64,000 nucleotides of DNA from Paramecium pentaurelia (taxonomy: Eukaryota; Ciliophora; Oligohymenophorea; Peniculida; Parameciidae), in NCBI GenBank assembly GCA_905183005.1, contig CAJJDO010000082.1, positions 62,001 through 126,000 on the forward strand. The letters are read 5' to 3'. A model generated the notes under the pieces. The model saw nothing but the letters and a program-made list of their open reading frames with translations, was not told the origin of the DNA and searched no databases. Shown here in pieces: positions 52,474 through 63,380 of this stretch. The number at the start of each line of letters is the position of its first letter. The first letter of the stretch is position 1. A program made the position numbers and the translations under genes.

Positions 52474-52866
52474 TCATAAATTAAAAATGTTTATTTAAGG
52501 ATTGCCTACATCATTCCAAAATAGTTTAATTTTTATTCTGGTTATTTTAAATAAAGGCTTTAGTTGCTGTTTAAATCTAACGAGGTTTCCATATATAAAT
52601 TTTCTTGCTTTCTTTAAGATAATCATTTTATAAGTATTTGTTTCAATTTAATCAAAAGAGGCTTTATAAAACTTTTAATAAAACTTATATGGATTGTTGG
52701 AAAATCTCACTTATTTTTTAACATATCAATCTAATTCTATAATGCAACAAGAGTTTAAAAAGTATATAGAGTCTATATCAGCAAAGTTTGCATTTAGTCT
52801 TACAATGGACTAAATTATTTATTAATTTTACTCTTTTTCTACTCTATAATACTCAAATTCAAACAT
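52474..52866 (-). CDS. Possible small gene or gene remnant with in-frame TGA
   Basis: Minus frame starts MFEFEYYRVEKEQNQQIIQS and reads protein-like to IIELD, meets TGA, then continues in the same frame with YVKKQVRFSNNPYKFYQKFY and ARKFIYGNLVRFKQQLKPLF to a second TGA at 52474-52476. A 39-nt GT...AG intron would remove the internal TGA but is longer than others here. It may be a live gene with a long intron or a recent pseudogene. Confidence 0.35.
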
Positions 52867-53299
52867 TTCATTCAATATATTAACAATCATATAGGAATTT
52901 GACTTATAATTTATTAAAGTTATAAAATTCTAATTTGATTCAATCATAATGTTATTAATGTTTAAATTATAATGGAAATAATATTCTAATAAATTATTAA
53001 ATAAAATAATATTTGGTTCATATTATATAAAATTAGATGAATTCAAAAATTGTAATTTAGAAAAGCTATTCTCAGCTAAATAGTAAAATAGATAAAAACT
53101 TATTTAATAATATAGAAGAATTAAATCAAATATTTTTGCCATAAAAATGTTTATTGTGAAAGGAAACTAATCCAAAATAAGAGTTTTAAGATTTATTAAG
53201 ATTTCCAATAATAAATTTACAAACTCTTTCTCTATTAAATATAAAAATTCACGAAATGATTGTTCCTTATAAAAAAATTATTTTTATTATTATTATTAA
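52867..53299. other. AT-rich intergenic stretch
   Basis: About 430 bp, A/T-rich, no supported gene; upstream region of the DHHC gene. Confidence 0.5.
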
Positions 53300-54406
53300 A
53301 TGCTCCCAATTAAAAGTCCTCATGAAAAGAGGGTTAGTAAGATGAACCAATTTAGCAAATAAGCAGGGCCATTTGTAATCTTTTTCACTGTCTTAATGCC
53401 AACAAATTGTGTGATTTTAGAATAATATGTAAAATGAAGAATTAAATTAGTACTTTGAATTAAAACTAGACAGTGTTTCTTAGAATATACAAAACTTTAT
53501 GATTTATTTTATCTACATAATGGCTATGTGGTCATACTATTAAGCAATTACAATAAAAAATATTACTGCATAAAGAGCTCCATTAGCACCAGATCATAGA
53601 AGAATTGATCCTATTTATAAAAATAATGCAGCTTGTGCAACATGCAATAAATGGAAACCTATCAGAGCTCATCATTGCTCTATGTGCAATTAATGCATAT
53701 TAAAAATGGATCATCACTGCCCTTGGATTGATAATTGTGTGGGGCTTAGAAATCATAGGGCATTTTATTTATTTACAATGTATATGACAGTACTTGTTCC
53801 ATAATTATGTTTAGATTGGGGCAATTCAATATAGCTGGGCATCTTATGTGTATTTTAAAGATCTCTATAGAAATGATCAAGGCTTTTTTTCTTAATAAAG
53901 TACTTTTTTTTACTTGTTTTGGACCTTTTCAAGTTTAGTTATGTATCCAACCTGTGCTATGTTATTCTTTTTGTTTTGCTATCATTCTATTTTAGTTATA
54001 ACAAACTAAACAACTTTAGAGTAAATGAAAAGTGGATAAAATGGTTTGTTCTGTTGTTCAACTTCAATAAAAAAAAATAGTAATCTATATGATCGTGGAT
54101 GGATAGCTAATGTAGCATGGTTTTTTAATTATTCCTATTTTTGGTTCCTTCCTTTATAAAATATCTATGAAACAGATGGTAAATATTAATTCATTTATAA
54201 AAGGTACTTCATACCCTATTGCACCATTATGTACATTTGCTGATATAGAAGTTTATGATCCATCTATTGGTAATGGACTTCCGCCAAACACTTAGATAGA
54301 TTTAGAATAAATTGATTCAAAATTTTTAGATTATATTTAAATTGCAAAAGAAAAATATAAAGGAAAAAAAGTACAATTAAATGGCAAGGAAATTATACTT
54401 GCTTGA
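53300..54406 (+). CDS. DHHC palmitoyltransferase
   Basis: Protein S-acyltransferase of about 344 aa. Two N-terminal helices (GPFVIFFTVLMPTNCVI, MIYFIYIMAMWSYY), the Cys-rich domain CATCNKWKPIRAHHCSMC ... KMDHHCPWIDNCVGLRNH with the catalytic DHHC, two further helices (STFFYLFWTFSSLVMYPTC) and the TTxE motif in QTTLEQMKSG. Introns of 22 nt (about 53429), 25 nt (about 53790) and 25 nt (about 54179). TGA 54404-54406. Topology (four helices, DHHC loop cytosolic) is normal for the family. Confidence 0.95.
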
Positions 54407-54594
54407 AAATCTAATGTTGATGATTTTATATAATATAATAATATATCAAGTATTTTATAATTAGCAAATTAGCTGAACAAAAGAAATTAATAGTTTTTGA
54501 TGAATTAAGAATATTAAAAAATATGCTTAATTATATATTAACATAATTACTTAAATTTTTAACGATAAAGCTTATATAATTTTTTATTATATAT

Positions 54595-56248
54595 TCATTT
54601 TAGGGATGTTTATGATTATTCAAGGTTTATCACCTATAAATTAATATTTAAATTTTGTGAACTATCTTATTGTTCTTAAATTTTAGTATCATGCTATTGT
54701 AATTTTCTGATATTTTTATTAATTAATAACTAGATTCTTTCATCTAATTCTTAATCTAAATTATTCTCTTTTTGTTATAATATTTCTGTTTCAGAACTCA
54801 CTTATTGTTGCGGATTTCTCATATATTGTTGGTCAGATGGAAGCTTGTTATAAATAATTCAAATACTATTTAATTGATAGACTAAATGTTTTTTTCAGGT
54901 ACTCCTATTTTTTCAAATAAATTTTCTAATTTATATTTTGATTCTAAATATTTTTTAATTTATTGTAATCCTAAATGTTCTTATATAATTATCTATAATC
55001 TTATGTAATTTATAATATACTTACTTGGCTACTTCATTTTATAAATTTAAATAATTCATTTTTGCAATTGCTATTTGATGTAATTTATTCAAAATTTCTT
55101 CTGATTTTTAAGGATCATAATCTCTTCCTTTGAAATTAACACCGATGATTTTACCCAACCAATTCTTTTTTATTTAAAAATCAATAAAATCATGATAATA
55201 CATACTAATTATCTCTCTTTAGGCTTTTTACAAGCAAATATTCTCATTATATTTTGAAACTAAAAAAGATATTGAAAGTATCGAAGATATAATTGATCCA
55301 GTGTCTGCTAATATTTCTGATATTTTTGGATATTCAACACTATTAACTATTTTTATTTCATCTAAAGTAAAATATAAAATTGAAATTAATTCTTCTCCAT
55401 AATATTTTTTTGAATATGCCTTATCATGAGTTGAACTTATAAATTAGAAATCAGATAGATATGTGTACTCATTTGAGTTTGGAAATAAAAATCCATCATC
55501 TAATTCCAATTCACCAACTTACAATGTAAATTAATTATAAAAAAGCTAACCTGGCATCATATCTAAAACATAAGATTTAGGAACTTTTTTGAATTGTTTT
55601 GCTTTTGGATCGAATTATTCAATAAATAATTAAACTTGAAAAAAGTTTTCTTATTTATAAAATTCATTTATTGTGTCTTCATCAGCACATTATTGCCCTT
55701 CACTTAATTGATTTTATCTGCAAAATCCAAGTAATAATTAATAGTCAACAGAATTTATTTGAGATAATTCTAGAGGAGATTTTGAAATTTTTATATCTTC
55801 AACATAAAATTTATTGATAATTTTTCCATTTTCTGATTATTCTTACTAAAAACGAAGAGTTATGTTTTATGTCTATAAATAATGATCGGAATTTTACGTG
55901 ATCCCAATTATTTGGTATCAACTAGAAAATTGGATTATAGATCAATTATTTCGGATTAAAAGGATCTATTGAATTATTCAGTTTTTTAAAATAACAAATC
56001 TCAAAAAATACTCCTCTTTATAAAATAGTTTAATCTGCTTCAATCTATTATTAAAGAGAAGTAATTTTAGGAAGTTTATGATTTGACTGCCAATCGATAA
56101 ATTGGAATATAAAATATCCTAAGCTAATTCCATATAAAGTAAGAGTTATTAATCCACCTAAAGCGCTTTTTTATGTGGGATTAATAGGAGGAATTTATAG
56201 TTTTTACTCAACCCCAAATTGATCTATTGATTATAAGAAGTATAACAT
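54595..56248 (-). CDS. Two-helix ciliate membrane protein, tandem paralog 1
   Basis: About 525 aa, function unknown. Starts MLYFLQSIDQFGVEQKLQIP. Helix 1 follows SALGGLITLTLYGISLGYF and is bounded by DWQSNHKLPKIT; helix 2 is ILADTGSIISSILSISFLV, followed by IKKNWLGKIIGVNFKGRDYD. Between them is a large polar domain (CADEDTINEFYKQENFFQVQ). Introns of 25 nt (about 55893), 25 nt (55001-55025) and 23 nt (about 54836). TGA 54595-54597. It is the downstream copy of a tandem pair with the gene at 56.8-58.5 kb and a relative of the gene at 2.7-4.2 kb. Confidence 0.82.
54942..55212 (-). repeat. Near-identical tract shared by tandem paralogs (copy 1)
   Basis: About 270 bp matching 57173-57444 with one mismatch seen (AATTTC versus AACTTC). 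It spans coding sequence and a whole intron. Outside it the two genes differ at many positions, which points to gene conversion. Confidence 0.85.
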
Positions 56249-56820
56249 TTAATTAAAATTTATTATAAATCTTATTCTTTTATTTCATCAAATAATTATG
56301 TTGTAAATAAGAGATTTTGTTATTTGTAAAATTTTGAGCCGTATTTCGATATAAAGAATTATTAACATTATGCTTGAGTTCTAAAATAAAAAAGTAATGA
56401 TTAGAAAATATAAGAAAAATCTAAACTGATATATTTCTCATATTCAATTTCATTTGTAATTTAGAAATATTCCATTTTTATAGTTTTATTATAAAAAACT
56501 GTTTAAGCTAATTAGATTAAAATAAATATATAAAAACGATTAAAATAACCAATTTTCATATAAAATTTTCCATTATATTTATTCTTTATTAAGAAAAATA
56601 AGAAAATTATCATTTTTTATAAATGTATTACAGGAATTTATGTGGAATTGAGAAATTATTTGGATTAACTATTTTTTTTTCAAAGATTAAGTGAGTTTTT
56701 GAAGAATTTTTTAAATTATTTTAGATTTTTCAAACATATCTTTAATTTTTTATATTAGAGTTATATAAAATATTAAAAAAAAAAATATACATTGTTATTG
56801 TATAATTAATCTTTTTAATA
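56249..56820. other. Intergenic stretch between tandem paralogs
   Basis: About 570 bp. A minus frame from ATG 56559 (MKIGYFNRFYIFILIQ) looks signal-peptide-like but runs into the next gene in the wrong frame, so it is not called. Otherwise A/T-rich. Confidence 0.45.
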
Positions 56821-58477
56821 TCATTTTGTATCGACAGGTTTCTCAAAATTATTGACTTTTAAATAAGTAATCCCATTTTAAAATGACTCCTAAATTTAAA
56901 GAATGCTGTTTCTCCTTTTTAATTGACCATTTTCATCCATTTGGATGTCTAAAAGCCCCATTCTTGATTCTAATTCTTATTCTAAAATTGTAAGCTTATT
57001 AGGTCTAGATTCACTTTCTCCATCTATATTCATTTATGATATTCCTTCTAATTATTATTCATTTTAAGCATGCTGAAAATATAAAAAGCAAATACAATTT
57101 AATTTATTGCTTATTATGAAGTTTTTTCAGGTATTCCGATTTGATCAAATAAATTTTCTAATTTATAATCAACTTCTAAATATTTTTTAATTTATTGTAA
57201 TCCTAAATGTTCTTATATAATTATCTATAATCTTATGTAATTTATAATATACTTACTTGGCTACTTCATTTTATAAATTTAAATAATTCATTTTTGCAAT
57301 TGCTATTTGATGTAATTTATTCAAAACTTCTTCTGATTTTTAAGGATCATAATCTCTTCCTTTGAAATTAACACCGATGATTTTACCCAACCAATTCTTT
57401 TTTATTTAAAAATCAATAAAATCATGATAATACATACTAATTATATCCTTTTCAGTTTATTCCATACTTAAGTTTTCATTATATTTTGAAACTAAAAAAG
57501 ATATTGAAAGAATCCAAGATATAATTGATCCAGTGTCTGCTAATATTTCTGATATTTTCGGATATTCAACACTATTAACTATTTTTATTTAATCCATATT
57601 AAAGAATAAAATTGAAATTAATTCTTCTCCATATATATTTTTAGAATACTCTTGATCATATTGTGCACTTACAATCTATAAGTCAGATAAGTATGTATAA
57701 TCATTTGAATTTGGAAATAAAAATCCATCATCCATGTTAAGCTCCCCTACTGTTAGGATAAATTAATTGAAATAAAGCTATGCTTTTATCATATCAAAAA
57801 TAAAAAATTTTGGTATATTTTTAAGTGATTTTGTTTTTGGATCAAATTGCTTAATGTAAATGAAAACTTAAAAGAAATTAGTTTGGCTAAAAAATTGATC
57901 AATAGTATCTTGATTAGCACACTATTGTCCTTCTTAAAGTAATTTTGTATTACAGTAACCCATAGATAATTAATAATTACTTTATTCTCGTATTGGTTAA
58001 TTTACAGGGGAGTTGATTGGTTCAATATCTTGAATGATAAATTTATTTATTATTTTACCATTTTCTAATTATTACTAATCAAACTTAAGAGGTAAGGTTT
58101 AGATCTATAATAAATATGATATATACATTTTTTCTATCAAAAGGAATGAGTTTTAATTTAGGTGAAAATATAAGATTTTAAGGATTGAATGGATCTATTG
58201 GATTATTAAGTGATTACAAATAACTAATTTCTGCAAATACTCCTTCAAGCTTTAGTTTTTAAGCAAAGTTTATTTATTCTTGAATAAATGTGACTTTAGG
58301 AAGCTTATTGTTTGATTACCAATCAAAAAACTAAAAAAGAAAATACCCTAAACTGACACCATATAAAATTAAAGTCACTAATCCACCAAGTGCACTTTTT
58401 TATGTGGGTTTTATTGGAGGAATTTACAATTTTTGCTAAACTCCAAACTAATCAATCGATTATAAAAAGTATGACAT
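56821..58477 (-). CDS. Two-helix ciliate membrane protein, tandem paralog 2
   Basis: About 525 aa, starts MSYFLQSIDQFGVQQKLQIP. Same layout as its neighbour: SALGGLVTLILYGVSLGYF (helix 1), DWQSNNKLPKVT, a polar loop (CANQDTIDQFFSQTNFFQVF), TGSIISWILSISFLV (helix 2), KKNWLGKIIGVNF, and a polar tail with RMGLLDIQMDENGQLKRRN. Introns of 22 nt (58118-58139), 25 nt (about 57232) and 23 nt (about 57077). TGA 56821-56823. Short Gln/Asn-rich tail differs from paralog 1. Function unknown. Confidence 0.82.
57173..57444 (-). repeat. Near-identical tract shared by tandem paralogs (copy 2)
   Basis: Counterpart of 54942-55212, including the intron sequence. Flanks diverge abruptly on both sides. Confidence 0.85.
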
Positions 58478-58853
58478 TATTATTTTATTAAATCAAAAAT
58501 TAAAAAGAAGTTATGAATGTCTAAATTATCTAGACATTCTAATTCATCATTTTTAATATATGTAATTTTTGCTTTTTGGATCCATTTTTATAACATAAGG
58601 ACAATAAAATTGCTATATATATTAATATTATTATTCATTTTCATACTGTTAAGAATTTCTAAATTCTTATTAATGATCTTGTTCTATTTGAAATTAATTA
58701 AGAACTTTATAGTTCTATAAAAATTAAATAGATACTAATTCAATTGTCATATTGAATCTAACATTCAAAGAAGTCAATTATTTTTAAGACTTTAGAATAT
58801 AACTTTTGATAATAAATTTTATATTTGATTTCTTGTATATATATCGATCATAA
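58478..58853. other. Intergenic stretch with a 9-bp hairpin
   Basis: About 375 bp. Contains an inverted repeat at 58515-58539 (GAATGTCTA / TAGACATTC, 7-nt loop). A plus frame 58517-58720 is hydrophobic but has no support. No gene called. Confidence 0.5.
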
Positions 58854-60068
58854 TCATGCTAGTGGTTTAGCTGATTAAACCAACAATTGTTTTAGTTAGT
58901 TCACATAGGTACTATTTAACAAAGCAACATCTACTATGACTGCACTGACTAAATATGGATCAATGTTAGCAGCTGGTCTTCTGTCTTCTAAATAACTATC
59001 AAAATAACGATATTTAATACCCAGCTCCTAATTCTTTTGTTATAACTGGAACTCTGATAGATCCCCCTCTAGAACCATCACCCCAAGAGAATTAATCATA
59101 AGAACTAGTTTCATGATGACCTGTTAATCTTTTTTCATTATTAGCTCCATATAATTTTAAAACTTCTTTATGAGTATTACTTAATAAAGGGATCAATTCA
59201 TTGACAATATACTTATATCCACCTTCACCTCTTGTTTTGACATCAGAATAGTTTGTATGGGCTCCAGAACCATTCCAATCTCCCAAGATGGGTTTAGGAT
59301 CATAGTTGATATCAATACCAAATTCTTCACCTAATCTCTCTAGAATATATCTAGCTAACCATAGGTGATCTCCGATTTCAATTCCTTCAGCAATACCAAT
59401 TTAGAATTCCCATTAAGATGGAGCAACTTCTGCATTGACACCTGCAATTTTGATTCCGGCATTCAAACAAGCTCTAAGATGTGCCTCGGCTAAAGCACGT
59501 CCAAAGTTGTTTCTTTCACCAATAGAACAATAATATCGTCCTTATGGATATGGAAATCCTCCTGTAGGCCATCCAAGAGGCCAGATGTGAGTTGTTCCTG
59601 TACGTTTTAATAAGAAATATTCTTGTTCGATTCCAAACCAGGGTTTGAAATCTTTGGCTTTTTCCATGATTTCATGAGCAATCCATCTATTTATAAAATT
59701 AATAATTACCTAAAGTTATATCTGGCTGGAGTCTTTTTGTCTGGCAAATATGTTTCACACAACACCAAAATGTGAGGATCACCTCTGAAAGGATCTTTTA
59801 CATATACAACAGGTTTCAAATAGATTTCGGACCATTTAGTGTTGGCTTATTCTGTTGATGAGCCATCATATGTCCACCATTCAAGGTCAGAAATTTAAGT
59901 TATAGGTGTTGGATATACCTAGATAATTATTATAAAAAGTACTTTTGTTTTAGATCTCATTCTTTCTCCAGTTCCATCAATCCAAATATATTCAGCCAAG
60001 ACTTGAGTAACATTCTGATTTAGTTTATAATAATTAAAATCACGAAGATGTTCAACAGTCTCGGTCAT
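58854..60068 (-). CDS. Glutamine synthetase (type II)
   Basis: ATP-dependent ligation of ammonia to glutamate. Starts MTETVEHLRDFNYYKLNQNV. Landmarks in order: AEYIWIDGTGERMRSKTK, WWTYDGSSTE, VKDPFRGDPHILVLCE, WFGIEQEYFLL, GRALAEAHLRACLNAG, ILGDWNGSGAHTNYS, NEKRLTGHHETSSYD, GSRGGSIRVPV and the C-terminal YLEDRRPAANIDPYLV. About 380 aa. Introns: 24 nt (about 59916), 23 nt (about 59690) and 25 nt (about 58997). TGA 58854-58856. Metal-ligand and adenylate motifs are intact. Confidence 0.97.
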
Positions 60069-60992
60069 ACAGGATCTAAAATTTATTCAATTAATCAATA
60101 AAAAAAACGTGTATGGATTTTGGAATTTAACTGGTTTTATAATTGGTCATATATTAATAATCACATGAAATTGATATCTAATATTGCTTATTATATGTAA
60201 TTAAAAAACAAGATTACGTTTTTATTTTAATTATTAATTTTTTATAAGAACAAAAATCAGTAATAAAGAGCTTTTAAAAATAAAGGATCTCATAAAATAT
60301 TCTTCATAATATAACTTTATAGAATGTTCTAATAATATAAATGCAAAAGATTTAAAGTTTTATATAAAAAATCATCTATACTGAATAAAAGAATTTAAAC
60401 CAATAAAAATTCATATTCTTTTTTGTTATGGATTTATGATTTTTGAGAAATATTGAGAACATTTATATATAAACTAGTAAAAATAAATATATTTTTGTAA
60501 TTATAATAATTTTTTTCATTTTCTTATTTATTATTATTTATTTGCCATTCAATTTGCTTATATTTTATTTATTATATAAATAATAATATATTGCATATTT
60601 TATAGTTAATTAATATATTTTTATTAATAGAAAATTGCAACTTCATTTAAGAAGCCAAAACCAATGTAAAATCACTAAATGGATAACATCCAATTTAAAA
60701 TTTTCAAATCATCAACAAAATTTATTGCTTTCATTTTTAATTTATGATTAAATTTAATACCTAAAAAATATCCTAAAAAAATTTATTTCTAAATATAAAT
60801 TTCTTAATAATATATATGTTACTTATTATTTGAATTTATAAACCTAATGATAAAATAGAATTATTTTATATTAATATTTTTTTAGTTAATTATTTTTAAT
60901 ATTATTATTATAACGGATTGACAATAATTATATGAAAAGTATTCTTAAGTAAATCATTAAATCTATAAATAAGTTAATCAAAATAAAATTTA
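60069..60992. other. Very AT-rich intergenic stretch
   Basis: About 920 bp, the longest gap without a gene here, almost pure A/T in places. It must hold the upstream regions of both the minus-strand glutamine synthetase and the plus-strand TBC gene. No motif can be named. Confidence 0.5.
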
Positions 60993-62108
60993 ATGCTGCA
61001 AGTCTCCAACTGTATAAGTAAAAATTAAAAAAATGATTTCACAGTAAAAGATTGTGATGTACCATAAATTAATAAAATTCCAACATCAAAGAGAATTCAG
61101 ACTAAACCAAAAGAAAATACTGTAAATGAATAAAATGTAACCACAAGATGCGTAACTGAATAAAGAATAAGCTCTGGTATACTTATTGTTTGATTAGTCA
61201 CCGAAAATAGTATTTATGAATAATAAGAATAAAAAAGGATTCCTTCTTACTGTGTGAAATGGTTGAACTATAAATATGAAAAGAAAGTAAAAACTTCATT
61301 TAAAATAGGAATTTTTATAATTAGAGCAGCAATATTTAAAAATTCTATAAATAAAGCCTGAAAAAGATATTGTTCATTAAATTGAACGGGATCTTACTAG
61401 AACAATCAAGGTAGAAAACAACTATACAGAAATAAGAAATATTCTTACTGCATATTCTGTTTACGATCCTATTATTGGATATGTATAAGGAATGAATTAA
61501 ATTGTTTCAATTCTATTTAATCATGCAAAATAAGAGTGGATAACCTTTTGGCTTTTTGTTATTTTAATAGAATAAATGGAGATTAGAGATATTTTCTAAT
61601 TGTCACTTAATGCAATTTACAAATACTCAAAAATCTTAGATTTTCTTTTGAGTAAGTTTTTACCCATAACTTATAATAATTTATCTCTAAAATAGGTGAA
61701 TACTGAATTATACATTTAATAATGGCTACTAAGTTTGCTATTGTAATTTATTCCATTTGAATACACTTAAGTTTATCTGGATGGATTATTTAAATAAGGA
61801 ATATCATATTTTTATATGATAGCATTAACAATCATCAATGCATTTGATAAAACAATAATTAAAGAAGATTAAACAGAAATCTTAATATTGCTAACTTCAA
61901 AATAATATGTAAAACAATTAAAAAATATAATTAGACTTAATTGAAATGGTCGTCCATTTTTATATATTAATGGGACCTAAATCCAGGTTAATTGAGAGTG
62001 CTATTAGATTGTTTTGATAGTGATACCAATTCATTTCAAAAACCCAAATTTTAAACACATTGTTCATAGTTTATAATAAACTTCTTCCAATTTATTAAAA
62101 GTACTTGA
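60993..62108 (+). CDS. TBC-domain RabGAP (second, small)
   Basis: Start MLQVSNCISKNQKNDFTVKD; introns of 21 nt (about 61176) and 22 nt (about 61289) lead into the TBC domain: RIPSYCVKWLNYKYEKKEF, arginine-finger VHQIERDLTRT, RNILTAYSVYDP, glutamine-finger IGYVQGMNQIV, WITFWLFVILIEQM, YIQQWLLSLLLQFIPFE, VYLDGLFKQGISYFYMIALT. A 26-nt intron follows near 61912. Both catalytic fingers are present. The 3' end is uncertain: the TGA at 62106-62108 is the first in-frame stop after that intron, but an alternative phase gives LIEMVVHFYILMGPKSRLIE ending near 62017. Confidence 0.78.
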
Positions 62109-62576
62109 ATTCTATCTTTTATATGAAATTTCTATTTTATATTTCTTTTTATTCAATATTATAGAGGTATAGAGTTGTTTCAAGAGAATTAAGAATTTAA
62201 TACTCATCCAAAGTTTTATAGAAATACTATTATAGAAAAGACAAGGCAGAAATTTGTAGAGCATTTTATAATTCCATCATAAATTAGGAAAGATTAGAGT
62301 TGAAAATTTCTTTTAGATGAAATAATTGGGGAAAGACATTATAAACTTAAATATTAAAGTTACTTTCTTAATAATATAGGTAAATTTATTCATATGAATT
62401 AGTATGAAGAAATATATACTGCAGTAATTCATATTGCAGATTAAGATATTTTATGGTAGGTTAAATTGATTGAAAAATTTCAGAAGATTGAAACTCAAAT
62501 AATTGAAACCATTATTCTTTAAATTACCTTAATTAGATGTGTTTTTTTTAAATTGATTAGGAAAATATATTTAACA
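62109..62576 (+). other. Coding-like stretch, 3' part of TBC gene or remnant
   Basis: Two overlapping plus frames look partly protein-like (EKTRQKFVEHFIIPSQIRKD and YEEIYTAVIHIADQDILWQ), linked by a possible 23-nt intron (GTAAATTT...TTAG, about 62381) and a 24-nt one near 62460. No start or clean stop. May be a C-terminal extension of the TBC gene through an unrecognised splice, or a decayed gene. Confidence 0.35.
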
Positions 62577-63302
62577 TCATTAAATTAATTAGGAAATTCT
62601 TATATTAGCTTTTTGTAATAAAAAAACAATCTATTTATAAAAGTTATATTACTATTAATCTAAGACCTAATAAACACTTACTAAATCTTAAGTTTGTTAA
62701 TTCATAGATTGATTTTTTGGATTTTCTATTATTAAATTTAAGATTTCAAGAGCAAACAAGCAATATTATTTTTATTTCTGTTGCTCAGGTGTATACTCTT
62801 TTTATTTTAGAGCTACTTCAATTAAATATTTAATCTTTGTCAATTCATTTATTAATCTTCTTTATTTTTAGTCTCTAGTTTCAATATATTAATTCATCGG
62901 ATCTGTACAACAAATAAATAAGTCTAAATATTTATCGTCCTGTGGTTATTTACTTTGTTTATTATTTATGCAGAAATTTAGATGATTATTTGCTTACTTT
63001 ATTGAAATGAATTAATCACACATAGTACAATATATATACTACATTAAATCTAAGGCTTCTTAATCTTATCTTAAAATTCTTTAATCTCCATGATTAGGTT
63101 TATTGTTTATTTAAAGGTATTAATTTTTTATTGGATATTGTTAACAGAGATATTAATAAAATTAATCATAGCCTAAATTACCATGCAAATCCATAATATA
63201 ACTTTATTATGATTAATTTAGTTAATTTAAATTTTAAACTTCAACAGGAAGAATTTATTCATTTTTATTTATATCATGATATTCAAATTATGATATATTA
63301 AG

Positions 63303-63380
<78 letters not shown>

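Noticed and set aside
56240..56559. Minus ORF MKIGYFNRFYIFILIQ with signal-like start
   Set aside because: It enters paralog 1 in the wrong frame; open only because TGA is the sole stop.
58517..58720. Hydrophobic 67-aa plus ORF
   Set aside because: Composition is that of A/T-rich intergenic DNA; no homology or splice support.
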